A DNA stretch of 64,000 nucleotides, from NCBI RefSeq assembly GCF_000420745.1, contig NZ_ATVN01000002.1, positions 225,983 through 289,982 on the forward strand. The letters are read 5' to 3'. The position numbers and the translations under genes are program-made. Shown here piece by piece: positions 45,501 through 53,718 of this stretch. The notes under the pieces were generated by a model that had not been told where the DNA came from, made no database searches, and saw nothing but the letters and a program-made list of their open reading frames with translations. This stretch comes from Pseudorhodobacter ferrugineus DSM 5888 (GTDB taxonomy: Bacteria > Pseudomonadota > Alphaproteobacteria > Rhodobacterales > Rhodobacteraceae). How positions within the stretch are numbered: the first letter of the stretch is position 1; the number at the start of each line of letters is the position of its first letter.

Positions 45501-45833
45501 CAAGGCAATCCCCCGCCTGCGGCACAGATCCTGCACCTGCGCCAAGCCATAGGACCAATAGCTTTCGCCCCCGATCAGCCGGATCAAAATCCCCTTGGAG
45601 CCTGCCAAAGTATTCTCAACATAAGTATCTACCGACAACGGATGCCGCAGCGCCACCAAATTGGCCAAGCGCGTTGTAGGCAGCGTATCCCGCCCCCGCT
45701 GCCAGCCCGCCGCAAAGGCCCCAAGGTCACTGTCGGAAAAGGACAATACCACCAAATCGGCAGGGCTTTGCCCCACGTCATAGGGCGTGTCCGTTTCCTC
45801 TAACCCGTGGCTTTCGCGAAAGACGACATGCAT
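42588..45833 (-). CDS. cobN: Cobaltochelatase large subunit
   Basis: The large subunit of the ATP-dependent CobN-CobS-CobT chelatase that inserts cobalt into hydrogenobyrinate a,c-diamide. The 1,081 residues fall in the CobN/Mg-chelatase H family; landmarks include LKDYATALKSLTQGLQDDLTQAWG, HVGAHGTLEWLPGKSVALS (about 520-538), YPFIVNDPGEAAQAKRR and VVIDLWGSASMRTSGEEFAMA. It is shorter than the well-studied ~1,275-residue CobN of Pseudomonas denitrificans, mainly at the N-terminus. cobS and cobT are not in the window. It lies 3 nt after cobW. Confidence 0.95.
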   Translation of the reverse strand: MHVVFRESHGLEETDTPYDVGQSPADLVVLSFSDSDLGAFAAGWQRGRDTLPTTRLANLVALRHPLSVDTYVENTLAGSKGILIRLIGGESYWSYGLAQVQDLCRRRGIALAIVPADGRPDARLDALSTLPVSTLRRLSALCEAGGAVAAQAALAQMALAAGLYAGPVVGDKSVPECGWYDPDFGVIAGPKADGPTVAVTFYRSYLTSADTSPVDALITRLRARGLNAVGLFANSLKAPVSAAWVRQALGDLAPVAVINATAFSAKGADGTSPLDAPGCPVFQVGLSTARRREWVDADRGLSPADLAMHVVLPEVDGRIFAGAVSFKAPTPRDPDLQFSRFTHRADTGLIEAAVEKVAAWYALAQTPAPARRLAIVLSTYPGKTYQLAHAVGLDAIASTEAILARLEAEGYRAVAGEGLGQDLTHRTIAWPLKDYATALKSLTQGLQDDLTQAWGGAEDDPAAADGAMRFKAVMRGETLVALQPERGEVNSRDDDYHDLSRTPRHAYVAFYLWLRAQGLHALVHVGAHGTLEWLPGKSVALSQACWPDALTGPLPVIYPFIVNDPGEAAQAKRRIGAVTLGHMPPPMALSETPANMTRLERLLDEYSTADGLDPARRDRLIADVRAEAQAAGVETDLGLDADASPAEAITRIDRFVCDVKESQYGEGLHIFGPSGEMDGLLTALAGRRVAPGPSGSPYRGRTDVQPTGRNLFSVDPRAVPSRSAHAQGVKLAEELLRRHLQDQGDWPKGLVIDLWGSASMRTSGEEFAMAMHLAGVAPRWDEGSERVSGYEITPLALLRRPRIDVTLRVSGLFRDIFPGLAQMFEAASEALSLRDETVEDNPYIARTHRVFGPKPGLYGMGMTDALEDFSDEGRALAGEAWLKGSEWAIDAQGASHHARAALEARVLAADSFAHVQDLAETDVLVASDYAAHEGGFAAAVAALGGQAPALYHIDATRADSPRARTLAEEIARVIRARAANPNWANSMMNHGFRGAAEVAATLDHLASFAHLTRAVPPHLFDLYHEATLGRDDLRDFLARENPAALAAMQAKFAALRDAGLWLTRRNSIAAAIEAHPLEAGE

Positions 45834-45836
45834 AGA

Positions 45837-46871
45837 TCAGGCCTCTAGCACCGCGCGGATCGCCGCCTCGTTGATGTGGTCATGCTCGGCAATTACCACC
45901 AGTCGGGTCTGGCGCGGGGTATCCCCCCACGGGCGGTCATATTGCACGCGAATACGCTCGCCCACGGCTTGCACCAGCATCCGCATCGGCTTGCCCGTCA
46001 CCGCAACATAGCCTTTGACCCGCAGGATGTGCTGTTCCCGCGCCAGACGAATAATCGCGGCTTGCAATGCGTCAGGGTCGGCCACTTCCGGCAAATCAAT
46101 CACCACGCTTTCAAAATCATCATGCTCGTGGTCGTCATGCCCGTCATGATGGCTGGGGCGGGCGTCGATATCATCCTCCGCCGCCGAATTCAGACCCAAA
46201 ATCACGCGCGGATCAATCACCCCATCCGTCATCGCAATCATCGGCACCTTACGCACGGTTTCCGACGTGATCACCGCGCGTGCAGCCGCCAATCCAGCCT
46301 CACCCGCCAAATCCGCCTTGGACAAAAGGATAATATCGGCACAGGCGATCTGATCCTCAAACACCTCGGACAACGGCGTTTCATGGTCAATACTGTCATC
46401 GGCCAAACGCTGCGCATCCACCGCCGCCACATCGGGCGCAAAACGGCCCGCCGCCACCGCCTCGGCATCGGCCAGCGCAATCACCCCATCGACCGTAATC
46501 TTGGACCGGATTGCAGGCCAATCAAACGCCTTCAACAACGGCTTGGGCAAGGCCAACCCCGAGGTTTCAATCAAAATATGGTCGGGCCGCTGCGGCATCG
46601 CCATCAGCGCCTCAATCGTCGGGATAAAATCATCGGCCACGGTGCAGCAAATGCAGCCATTCGCCAGCTCGACAATATTTTCCACCGGACAGCTTTCATC
46701 GGCGCAAGATTTCAAGATGTCGCCATCCACGCCCACGGTCCCAAACTCATTGACCAAAATCGCCAAGCGTTTCCCCTGCGGGTTCATCATCAAATGCCGG
46801 ATCAGCGTGGTTTTGCCCGACCCGAGGAAACCAGTGATCACAGTAACGGGGATTTTGGACAGATCAGACAT
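45837..46871 (-). CDS. cobW: CobW GTPase (metallochaperone)
   Basis: A G3E-family P-loop GTPase of 344 residues, thought to deliver Co(II) to CobNST. Walker A is GFLGSGKTTLIRHL (about 14-27), Walker B-like ILIETSGLA (about 98), the metal-binding GCICC is at about 71-75 (NGCICCTVADDF), and NKxD-like is LSKADLA. A His/Asp-rich segment (HHDGHDDHEHDDF, about 240-252) can bind cobalt. The C-terminal CobW_C domain ends near 344. The start at MSDLSK was chosen because AAGGAT lies about 8 nt upstream. It overlaps the DUF1636 gene end. Confidence 0.95.
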   Translation of the reverse strand: MSDLSKIPVTVITGFLGSGKTTLIRHLMMNPQGKRLAILVNEFGTVGVDGDILKSCADESCPVENIVELANGCICCTVADDFIPTIEALMAMPQRPDHILIETSGLALPKPLLKAFDWPAIRSKITVDGVIALADAEAVAAGRFAPDVAAVDAQRLADDSIDHETPLSEVFEDQIACADIILLSKADLAGEAGLAAARAVITSETVRKVPMIAMTDGVIDPRVILGLNSAAEDDIDARPSHHDGHDDHEHDDFESVVIDLPEVADPDALQAAIIRLAREQHILRVKGYVAVTGKPMRMLVQAVGERIRVQYDRPWGDTPRQTRLVVIAEHDHINEAAIRAVLEA

Positions 46872-47328
46872 TGGGGGCATCCTTGGTCAAAGTAGCGGGG
46901 GTTAGGTCAATAGGGGTGAACGTGGCGGGCGGAATCCGCGCGATGCAATTCTTGCGAAAGTGTTGCGACCTTTCGCGCCACGGCACTAGCCCATCTGCGG
47001 CAGTCAGGTAACGGGCAGCGCCATCGCGCAGGGTTTCGACATCGGTATCGGGATTCAGATTGCCGTAAACATAGGACCAACGCGCGTCACCACCCCGCAG
47101 CGCCACGGTACAGCCGCGCGTGCAATTGGAAAGGCATTCCACCGCATGCACCTGCAGCCCCGCAGGCAACTCCCCTGCCATTAGCGCCGCATAAAGACGC
47201 GCACCGGGGCGGGTTTCATCCTCGGCCGCAGCCAAGTCAGCCAGCGGGTTTGCAGGCAAGCTGGTTTTGCAGGTCACGCAGATCAACAACTCTGCATCTG
47301 GCAAATTGGTCGCAGTGGCATCACTCAT
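46864..47328 (-). CDS. DUF1636 (predicted metal-binding) protein, long copy
   Basis: A 154-residue protein of the DUF1636 family and the first gene of the riboswitch-controlled cob operon. Possible metal-binding Cys are CVTCK (about residues 17-21) and CLSNCTRGC (about 64-72); the C-terminal extension SQHFRKNCIARIPPATF is missing from the short copy at 33.9 kb. Its stop overlaps the start of cobW by 8 nt, so the two are coupled. The start was set at MSDATAT from AAGGA 8 nt upstream; an alternative Met lies six codons earlier. Confidence 0.8.
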   Translation of the reverse strand: MSDATATNLPDAELLICVTCKTSLPANPLADLAAAEDETRPGARLYAALMAGELPAGLQVHAVECLSNCTRGCTVALRGGDARWSYVYGNLNPDTDVETLRDGAARYLTAADGLVPWRERSQHFRKNCIARIPPATFTPIDLTPATLTKDAPNV

Positions 47329-47431
47329 CGCATCGGTCCTTGGCATCACATCGGACCGGGGCAAAAATGGCGGGCGCATACGCAAATGCCCGACACCGGG
47401 GCACCCCGCCCGGACTTCGTGTCTCTCTCGC

Positions 47432-47616
47432 GCTGGCAGGTCTCCCGGCTTGCGGATATCGGGGCGCGGTTGCCCCTGCGGTTGCCCCGCCTTCCCAGCC
47501 TTACGGGCCAGTGGCATTGGGCGACCTCTCCGGTCACGGTCGCGGGGGCGGCTGTGCTTGGGGCGCGTATCGCCTTGGCACATTCCCTTTTCACCCGAAA
47601 ACCTTCGGGCACCAGC
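47432..47616 (-). ncRNA. Cobalamin (AdoCbl) riboswitch upstream of the large cob operon
   Basis: The minus strand holds the full aptamer: the P1-P2 opening GGTGCCCGAAGGTTTTCGGG, GTGAAAAGGGAA, GCCGCCCCCGCGACCGTGA, AATGCCACTGG, TGGGAAGGCG and the B12 box CCGGGAGACCTGCC (47436-47449). The first downstream gene (DUF1636-cobW) starts about 100 nt later. Between the aptamer and the ATG no clear terminator was found, so control may be translational or use a small anti-SD. It probably controls the whole minus-strand cob operon. Confidence 0.93.
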
Positions 47617-47756
47617 AGCGCCCACTTGGGCCAAGTGGCGGGGCGGAGTCAAGCGCCCCCGTGCCGTAATTGACGCAGCAGCCCACGGCGGTTCGGGTTG
47701 TAGTGGGCCACAACTGGTGCCAAAGATGCGCCAAGCCGAATGAAAGGATGCCCGAC

Positions 47757-48404
47757 ATGGACCAGACCCCCACAGAAAAGCCGCCCGCCGAAAAGCCCCC
47801 CGTCGATAACGCCCGCCACGCCACTAAAATGGCCAAGAAAAAGGCCGCGCGCGACAAGATCATGGCCACCAAAGAAGGCGACAAAGGCCTCGTGATTGTC
47901 CACACAGGCGCGGGCAAAGGCAAATCCTCCTCCGGTTTCGGGATGATCCTGCGCTGTATCGCCCACGGCATGCCCTCCGCCGTTGTCCAGTTCATCAAAG
48001 GCGCATGGGACACAGGCGAGCGCCGCTTGATCGAGGCGAATTTTTCCGACATGTGCCAGTTTCACGCGATGGGCGAAGGTTTTACCTGGGAAACCCAAGA
48101 CCGCGAACGCGATGTCGCCGCAGCACAGGCCGGTTGGGCCAAGGCCAAAGAACTGATCCTCGATCCCGAAATCCAATTCGTCCTGCTCGATGAAATCAAC
48201 ATCGCCCTGCGCTATGACTACCTTGATATAGCCGAAGTCGTGGCCTTCCTGCACGACCATAAACCGCCCATGACCCATGTGGTCCTGACGGGCCGCAACG
48301 CGAAAGAGGAGTTGATCGAACTGGCCGATCTGGTCACGGAAATGACCCTGATCAAGCACCCGTTCCGGTCGGGTGTCAAAGCGCAAAAAGGCGTGGAATA
48401 CTGA
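47757..48404 (+). CDS. cobO: Cob(I)yrinic acid a,c-diamide adenosyltransferase
   Basis: Transfers the 5'-deoxyadenosyl group from ATP to Co(I) corrinoids. The 215-residue CobA/CobO-type enzyme has the P-loop VHTGAGKGKSSSGFGM (about 48-63), VQFIKGAWDTGERR (about 77-90), FVLLDEINIALRYDYL (about 141-156) and LTGRNAKEELIELADLVTEM. The Lys/Pro-rich N-terminal tail (about 1-35) is typical. AAAGGA about 8 nt before MDQTPT sets the start. It is the first gene of the plus-strand unit, divergent from the big cob operon. No riboswitch is seen on its own strand. Confidence 0.94.
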   Translation: MDQTPTEKPPAEKPPVDNARHATKMAKKKAARDKIMATKEGDKGLVIVHTGAGKGKSSSGFGMILRCIAHGMPSAVVQFIKGAWDTGERRLIEANFSDMCQFHAMGEGFTWETQDRERDVAAAQAGWAKAKELILDPEIQFVLLDEINIALRYDYLDIAEVVAFLHDHKPPMTHVVLTGRNAKEELIELADLVTEMTLIKHPFRSGVKAQKGVEY

Positions 48405-48746
48405 ATGAAAAAGCGCATGTTGACCGAACTGGGCATGGGCACATCGCTGCGCCGTCAAGATTATACCGAGGCCGCCGTGCGCGCGGTCAAAGATGCGCTG
48501 TGGCACAATTCCATCAACCTCGCCGAACTCTTTGGCCGTGACAAATCGGACATGTTGATTGATCTGGAAATTGGCGTCCAGCAGCCCGATCTGGTTGCCC
48601 AAGATACCCTCGCCGCCGTGTTCCCGTACGGGCAAGTCACGATTTCGGTGGTCAAAGGCGGGCTGGATGTGCCGCGCGCCGATGGTGGCAACCCCACCGT
48701 CATCGCCAATGCCGCAATCTCGGTGTCGTTTGAGATGGAGGCATAG
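48405..48746 (+). CDS. Lin0512-family protein A
   Basis: A 113-residue protein of the Lin0512 family (short proteins next to cob and other genes, function unknown). Markers are TELGMGTSLRRQDYTEAAVRAVKDAL (about 7-32), VQQPDLVAQDTLAAVFPYG (about 58-76) and VVKGGLDVPRADGGNPTVIANAAISV. It starts immediately after the cobO stop codon and ends immediately before its paralogue, so translation is continuous along the mRNA. It is probably a partner of protein B; a role in corrinoid handling is inferred only from context. Confidence 0.82.
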   Translation: MKKRMLTELGMGTSLRRQDYTEAAVRAVKDALWHNSINLAELFGRDKSDMLIDLEIGVQQPDLVAQDTLAAVFPYGQVTISVVKGGLDVPRADGGNPTVIANAAISVSFEMEA

Positions 48747-49085
48747 ATGCAGCGTTTTATTATCGAAATGGGCATGGGCAACGACCAATACGGCCAAGAT
48801 TATACCAAAGCCGCCGCCCGCGCGATTGAAGACGCGATCCGCCATTCCGCCATCCCGATGTTTGAATCTGTCGGCATTTCCCATGCCGAAATGGAGGTCC
48901 GCGTGACCATCGGTGTGCAAAACCCCGATCTGGTGGATTGCGCGGCACTCGCCGAAAAACTGCCCCGTGGTCGGGCCACCGTCACCGCGACCCACGGCGG
49001 GCTGAACGTCACCAATCCCGACAACGGCAACATCCTCGTCATCGCCACCGCGGCGGTCGAGGCGTTCTTGCCCTTTCAAGGATAA
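48747..49085 (+). CDS. Lin0512-family protein B (tandem paralogue)
   Basis: A 112-residue paralogue of the preceding gene with the same ordered motifs: IEMGMGNDQYGQDYTKAAARAIEDAI (about 6-31), GVQNPDLVDCAALAEKLPRG and THGGLNVTNPDNGNILVIATAAVEA. It starts with no spacer after protein A and ends 3 nt before cobQ. The pair probably forms a heteromer. Some homologues are encoded singly. Function unknown. Confidence 0.82.
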   Translation: MQRFIIEMGMGNDQYGQDYTKAAARAIEDAIRHSAIPMFESVGISHAEMEVRVTIGVQNPDLVDCAALAEKLPRGRATVTATHGGLNVTNPDNGNILVIATAAVEAFLPFQG

Positions 49086-49088
49086 CCC

Positions 49089-50534
49089 ATGCGCGCGCTG
49101 ATGATCCAAGGGGCAGGGTCCAATGTCGGTAAATCCTTGCTGGTGGCGGGGCTGTGCCGTGCGGCTAAACTGCGCGGGTTGTCGGTGCGCCCGTTCAAAC
49201 CGCAAAACATGTCCAACAACGCTGCCGTCACCGCCGATGGCGGCGAAATTGGCCGCGCGCAGGCCTTACAAGCGATGGCTTGCGGGGTGGACCCGATGGT
49301 CGATATGAACCCCGTCCTCCTAAAACCTGAATCCGAGGTCGGCTCCCAAGTCATCGTCCAAGGCCGCCGCGTGGCCACCGTCAAAGCGCGCGAATATTCG
49401 GCGCTGAAACCAAAGCTGATGGCCCCCGTCCTCGACAGCTTTAACCGCCTGAAATCGCAATGTGATCTGGTCATTGTCGAAGGTGCTGGCAGCCCTGCCG
49501 AGGTGAACCTGCGTGCAGGCGACATTGCCAATATGGGCTTTGCATCGGCTGCCAATGTCCCCGTGATCCTTGTCGGTGATATCGACCGTGGCGGCGTCAT
49601 TGCCCAGATGATCGGCACCCAAGCGGTGCTGGACCCCGCCGATAACGCCTTGATCGCAGGGTTCCTTATTAACAAGTTTCGCGGTGATGTGTCGCTGTTC
49701 GATGACGGCTACAAACTGATTGCCGACCGCACCAATTGGCGCGGTTTCGGCGTGGTCCCTTTCTTCCCCAACGCCACGCGCCTCCCTGCCGAAGACGCGC
49801 TTGACCTGCCAAAGGGCGGCGGTTCGGGCGCTTATAAAATCGCCTGCCTTACCCTGTCGCGCATCGCCAATTTCGATGACCTCGACCCCTTGGCGCAAGA
49901 ACCCGGCGTAAACCTGCAAATGATCGGTGCGGGGCAGGCGGTGCCGGGCGATACCGACCTGATTGTCATCCCCGGGTCCAAATCCACCCGTGGCGACCTC
50001 GCCTATCTGCGCGCGCAGGGTTGGGATGTTGATATCGCCGCCCATGTGCGGCGCGGTGGGGCTGTGCTGGGAATTTGTGGTGGATATCAGATGCTTGGCA
50101 ATTGGGTGCGCGACCCGCAGGGCATAGAAGGGGCGGCGGGTGACACAGCTGGCCTTGGCCTTTTGGATGTTGATACGGTGATGAGCCCCGATAAAACCCT
50201 GACCCGCGTCTCTGCCACCCATGCCGAAACCGGATGTCCGATCACGGGCTATGAAATCCATATCGGGCGCAGCGACGGCCCCGCCCGTGCGCGCCCTTTT
50301 GCCCATATCAACGGCCAACCCGAAGGCGCCGTGTCCAGCGATGGCCGCATCATGGGCAGCTATCTGCACGGCATGTTCGGGGATGACAGTTTTCGCGCGG
50401 CGTTCTTGCAAGCGCGTGGCGCAGCTTCGTCGCAGCTATCGTACAGCGATACGGTCGAAACCACTTTGGACGCCTTGGCGCAACATCTGGAACAGTGCTT
50501 GGATGTCGAAGGCCTGCTGCGGCTGGCGCGCTAA
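49089..50534 (+). CDS. cobQ: Cobyric acid synthase
   Basis: Four ATP- and glutamine-dependent amidations (b, d, e, g positions) convert adenosylcobyrinic acid a,c-diamide to adenosylcobyric acid. The 481 residues have the P-loop [18 protein letters not shown] (about 4-21), [12 protein letters not shown] (about 37-48), [14 protein letters not shown] (about 123-136), and the GATase nucleophile Cys in [10 protein letters not shown] (about 325-334) with a C-terminal catalytic His (YLHGMFG). It is the last gene of the plus-strand cob unit. Its stop lies 4 nt from the convergent cyclase-gene stop. Confidence 0.96.
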   Translation: MRALMIQGAGSNVGKSLLVAGLCRAAKLRGLSVRPFKPQNMSNNAAVTADGGEIGRAQALQAMACGVDPMVDMNPVLLKPESEVGSQVIVQGRRVATVKAREYSALKPKLMAPVLDSFNRLKSQCDLVIVEGAGSPAEVNLRAGDIANMGFASAANVPVILVGDIDRGGVIAQMIGTQAVLDPADNALIAGFLINKFRGDVSLFDDGYKLIADRTNWRGFGVVPFFPNATRLPAEDALDLPKGGGSGAYKIACLTLSRIANFDDLDPLAQEPGVNLQMIGAGQAVPGDTDLIVIPGSKSTRGDLAYLRAQGWDVDIAAHVRRGGAVLGICGGYQMLGNWVRDPQGIEGAAGDTAGLGLLDVDTVMSPDKTLTRVSATHAETGCPITGYEIHIGRSDGPARARPFAHINGQPEGAVSSDGRIMGSYLHGMFGDDSFRAAFLQARGAASSQLSYSDTVETTLDALAQHLEQCLDVEGLLRLAR

Positions 50535-50538
50535 CCCG

Positions 50539-53500
50539 TTACAATTGCGCTTCAATCCGCCGTTGCAATATGGCCAGGCCTTCGTCTTGTGCCAATGCCG
50601 CCGCCCGCCGCAGCCCCGCATCACGGGCCGCGCGGTCACGGTTCAGCAACGCTTCGCAGGTCAACGCCCGCGCCTCATGGACGCCCGTGCCATCGCCATG
50701 AAAATTAGCCCGAAAATAGGCCAGATCCGCCAATGCCATGCGCCGTGCCACCAAACGCAGCTTTAACACCGTCAAAATATCGACCAGCCCGGGTTTTGGC
50801 GGGGGCACCACGCTGCGGTCGGGGTAATCGGGGCCGGGGGGCGGCTCTTTCATCAATCCGGCGATCTTGACCAAAATCTCGGCCCGCACCAAATGAAAAT
50901 ACCGGCTAAACACCACATTACCCGAGCTGCGCGTATCGTCCAACACCGCACACAGCCGCTTCCACCCCAAAGCAACCTTACCAAGCCGCAAGTAATAGAT
51001 CGCGTCAATCAACGCATTTCCCTGAATAATGTTGTAATCCAGATAGTTGCGCGACAAAGCGATCATTTCGTCCAATGTGGCCCGCGCTGCCCTCGGGTTT
51101 TTCCCCAACACGGTATTGGCAGCCCAAAGCGACACCATCACATGCTTGTCTGCCGTTCCCGGTAAGGTCAGCGCCATTGATGCTTCGGCCAATTCCACAG
51201 CCGCCTCGTTCTCTTCAACCACTTGATACAACAGCGTTTGTGACCACGCGGCAAAGCCTTGGCCACGCCGATCATTCTGGAGAATGGCAAAATCGCGCAA
51301 GGCGTCGTTGCGTTCGCGCGCGCGGGCCATTTTCCCGATTGACCGGAAATGTGCGGCCTGCAAATAAATGATCTGCATTTTCAGCCGCGTCTCGCCAAAG
51401 CTTTCGGCCTTTCGCAAGGTGTCATCGGCCATATCCATAATGGCCGCATGGGGCACTGCGTTGGTTTCTTCATAGGCGCGCAGCAAGGGCAAATGCAGCC
51501 AGGCCGCCGACATTTCATCCCCGCGCTTTTGCGCCTGCGTGATGCCGTTTTTGGCCAGCTCTATCGCCTGCGGATAATCGCGCACATGGGTCAAGGCCGT
51601 TGCGTAATGTGACACGGCGATTTCAATCGCCCGCTCATTTCCACCGGCTTGCAGCTTTGGCAAAAACTCGCGCCCAACCTCAATCGCGCGGGCAAAATCA
51701 CCTTTGAAATTCATTGCCTCCAGCCAAATCACGACCATCCGGTCAAGCTTGGCTTGGTCAATCAACGCAGGCTCGCGGCGCAACATATCGCGGGCCAGCG
51801 ACAGTACTCTGTCCACTTCGTTCAGGTCATACACCTGCAAGGCCTTGCGCGCCGATTGGATCAGATAGGGCAACGCGCGCGCAGGCATGTGCGCCGCATT
51901 GAAATGAAAGGCCAGCGTTTCGCAATGCTCGTCCGCGTGGTCGGCTGTCATGGTTTCCAGCGCCATGCCAATGATCTGATGCATCGGCAATCGGTTGTCT
52001 TCCAGCAAACTGCCATAAATCGCATCGCGCAAAAGCGCGTGACGAAACCGCCATTGATCGGCATTGCCGCCGGGGGCAACCTCAATCAACCCACGGTCCG
52101 CGGCTTCCGCCAGATGGGGCGATAAATCTTGGCCCTGTTCGACGGATTCCAGCACCATTTGGCTGAACTGACGGCCTTGCACGGCGGCAAAGCGCAGCGT
52201 TTGGCGCATCGGGGCGGGCAAAGCATCGACACGCGCCATCACCAGATGCTGCAAATTGCCGCCAGCAAGGTCCACCCGAACACTGGGCCGGATGATCAAC
52301 CCTTTTGGGCCGTCAACCAACGCATCTATCGACCCAAGGTAGCGCATGATTTCTTCGATAAACAGCGGGTTGCCTTCGGACTTTTCATACAAACGGTCCA
52401 CAAGCTCGGGTGACAAAACCGCGCTGCGCACCCGCCGGGACGCAAGGTCGCGTGTTTCGTCCAGCGTCAGGGCTCCAAGGCGCAAGGTCGTGGTTGTTTC
52501 GTGGTGCGCCAAGGCGTTGATACCTTCGGGGCGCGTGGTCAGCAAGAACGGGCAGGCGGCGGGTGGCATCCGTGCCCCGCTTTGGCGCAGCAGATCGTCC
52601 AAAAGGCTCCTGGTGGACCCGTCGATCCAGTGCATATCCTCAATAACCATCAGGCTTGGGCTTATGGTATAAAGCCGCATCAACGCGCGCCGCAGCGTTT
52701 CGCGCAAGGCCAGCGCAAGGTTGCCGCCAGTTTCCGACGAAATCACTTCCTTGCCCGGCGCAAAAAGGTGGCGCAACGCAGATAGGTCAATATCAGCGCC
52801 CAAAACCTGCTTCAGCCCCGCCAATATGGCATCTGGCCCCTCGGCCGCATTAACCTGACTGACGGCAAGCAAAATATCGGTCAGGGGTTGGTATGGCGCT
52901 TGCGACCCCGACCTGCATTGCCCTTGAAACACCTGTCGTTCGCCTTGCATCGACAGCCGCAAATCATACAGCAACCGTGATTTCCCAATGCCGGGCGGCC
53001 CTTCGATCAAGGTCATATGCCAGCCTTGGGGCGTGGCATTGATGGCGTGGCGCAGGCCATCCAACTGCGCGCGGCGACCTACCATATCCACCAGCCCGCG
53101 GCGGATGCGGCCGGCAAAACGCTCGGATGCGTCCAGCGTTTTGTGCAGCACAAAGGCATGGGGCCGTCCGGTAAGCCCCTTCAGGGTCTGGGGGCCAAGG
53201 TCGGTGCAATCCACCTCTCCGGCCACCTGTTCGAACATCGCATCCGACAGCAAAATTTGCCCGGGCTGGGCTAATTCCTGCAACCTTGCCGCAGCATTCA
53301 CGGGTTGGCCCATGATATTCAGGTCCATACCCGCATTCGGCCCCATATGGCCCACGACAACCATGCCACCGCTAATCCCGATGCGAAACTGGGGCCTGAC
53401 CCCGAAACGCTGTTCAAGCGCGTCACTGTCGCGGGTCAGCGCCGCCTGAAACGCCAGCGCCGCGCGGCAGGCCCGCAAAGACGCATCTTCGACCGCAACA

Positions 53501-53718
53501 GGCGCGCCAAAGGACGCAAGCAAACTGTCGCCCCCAAAGGTCAGCGCCGTGCCGCCTTCTGCCTCAACCGCCGCAATCGCCATCGCGATCAACCGTGTCA
53601 GCAGTTGATAGGTTTTTTCCGCGCCAATCTGTTCAGTGATCGCGGTCGATGCGGCCATGTCGGCCATCATCACGGCCGTCCATCGTCGTTCGCCATCTGT
53701 CGCCGCTACATCCCGCAT
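50539..53718 (-). CDS. Class III nucleotide-cyclase-domain / AAA (STAND-like) ATPase / TPR protein
   Basis: A 1,059-residue multidomain signalling protein. Residues 1-190 form a class III cyclase domain: metal-binding D20 (MMADMAAST) and D64 (FGGDSLLASF), and the transition-state N141/R145 (GQPVNAAARL). The Lys that normally precedes the second Asp is absent (ALTFGGD) and the purine-discriminating Asp is Gln (NIMGQPVN). Residues ~210-560 are an AAA/NACHT-like ATPase: Walker A GPPGIGKSRL (240-249), Walker B LMVIEDMHWID. Residues ~600-1,059 are alpha-helical repeats of TPR type. It starts within the stop of the upstream giant gene (TAATG). Whether it makes a cyclic nucleotide is unknown. Confidence 0.85.
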   Translation of the reverse strand: MRDVAATDGERRWTAVMMADMAASTAITEQIGAEKTYQLLTRLIAMAIAAVEAEGGTALTFGGDSLLASFGAPVAVEDASLRACRAALAFQAALTRDSDALEQRFGVRPQFRIGISGGMVVVGHMGPNAGMDLNIMGQPVNAAARLQELAQPGQILLSDAMFEQVAGEVDCTDLGPQTLKGLTGRPHAFVLHKTLDASERFAGRIRRGLVDMVGRRAQLDGLRHAINATPQGWHMTLIEGPPGIGKSRLLYDLRLSMQGERQVFQGQCRSGSQAPYQPLTDILLAVSQVNAAEGPDAILAGLKQVLGADIDLSALRHLFAPGKEVISSETGGNLALALRETLRRALMRLYTISPSLMVIEDMHWIDGSTRSLLDDLLRQSGARMPPAACPFLLTTRPEGINALAHHETTTTLRLGALTLDETRDLASRRVRSAVLSPELVDRLYEKSEGNPLFIEEIMRYLGSIDALVDGPKGLIIRPSVRVDLAGGNLQHLVMARVDALPAPMRQTLRFAAVQGRQFSQMVLESVEQGQDLSPHLAEAADRGLIEVAPGGNADQWRFRHALLRDAIYGSLLEDNRLPMHQIIGMALETMTADHADEHCETLAFHFNAAHMPARALPYLIQSARKALQVYDLNEVDRVLSLARDMLRREPALIDQAKLDRMVVIWLEAMNFKGDFARAIEVGREFLPKLQAGGNERAIEIAVSHYATALTHVRDYPQAIELAKNGITQAQKRGDEMSAAWLHLPLLRAYEETNAVPHAAIMDMADDTLRKAESFGETRLKMQIIYLQAAHFRSIGKMARARERNDALRDFAILQNDRRGQGFAAWSQTLLYQVVEENEAAVELAEASMALTLPGTADKHVMVSLWAANTVLGKNPRAARATLDEMIALSRNYLDYNIIQGNALIDAIYYLRLGKVALGWKRLCAVLDDTRSSGNVVFSRYFHLVRAEILVKIAGLMKEPPPGPDYPDRSVVPPPKPGLVDILTVLKLRLVARRMALADLAYFRANFHGDGTGVHEARALTCEALLNRDRAARDAGLRRAAALAQDEGLAILQRRIEAQL

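Noticed and set aside
47617..47756. Riboswitch on the plus strand upstream of cobO
   Set aside because: No B12-box or core elements on that strand; the aptamer there faces the minus-strand operon.
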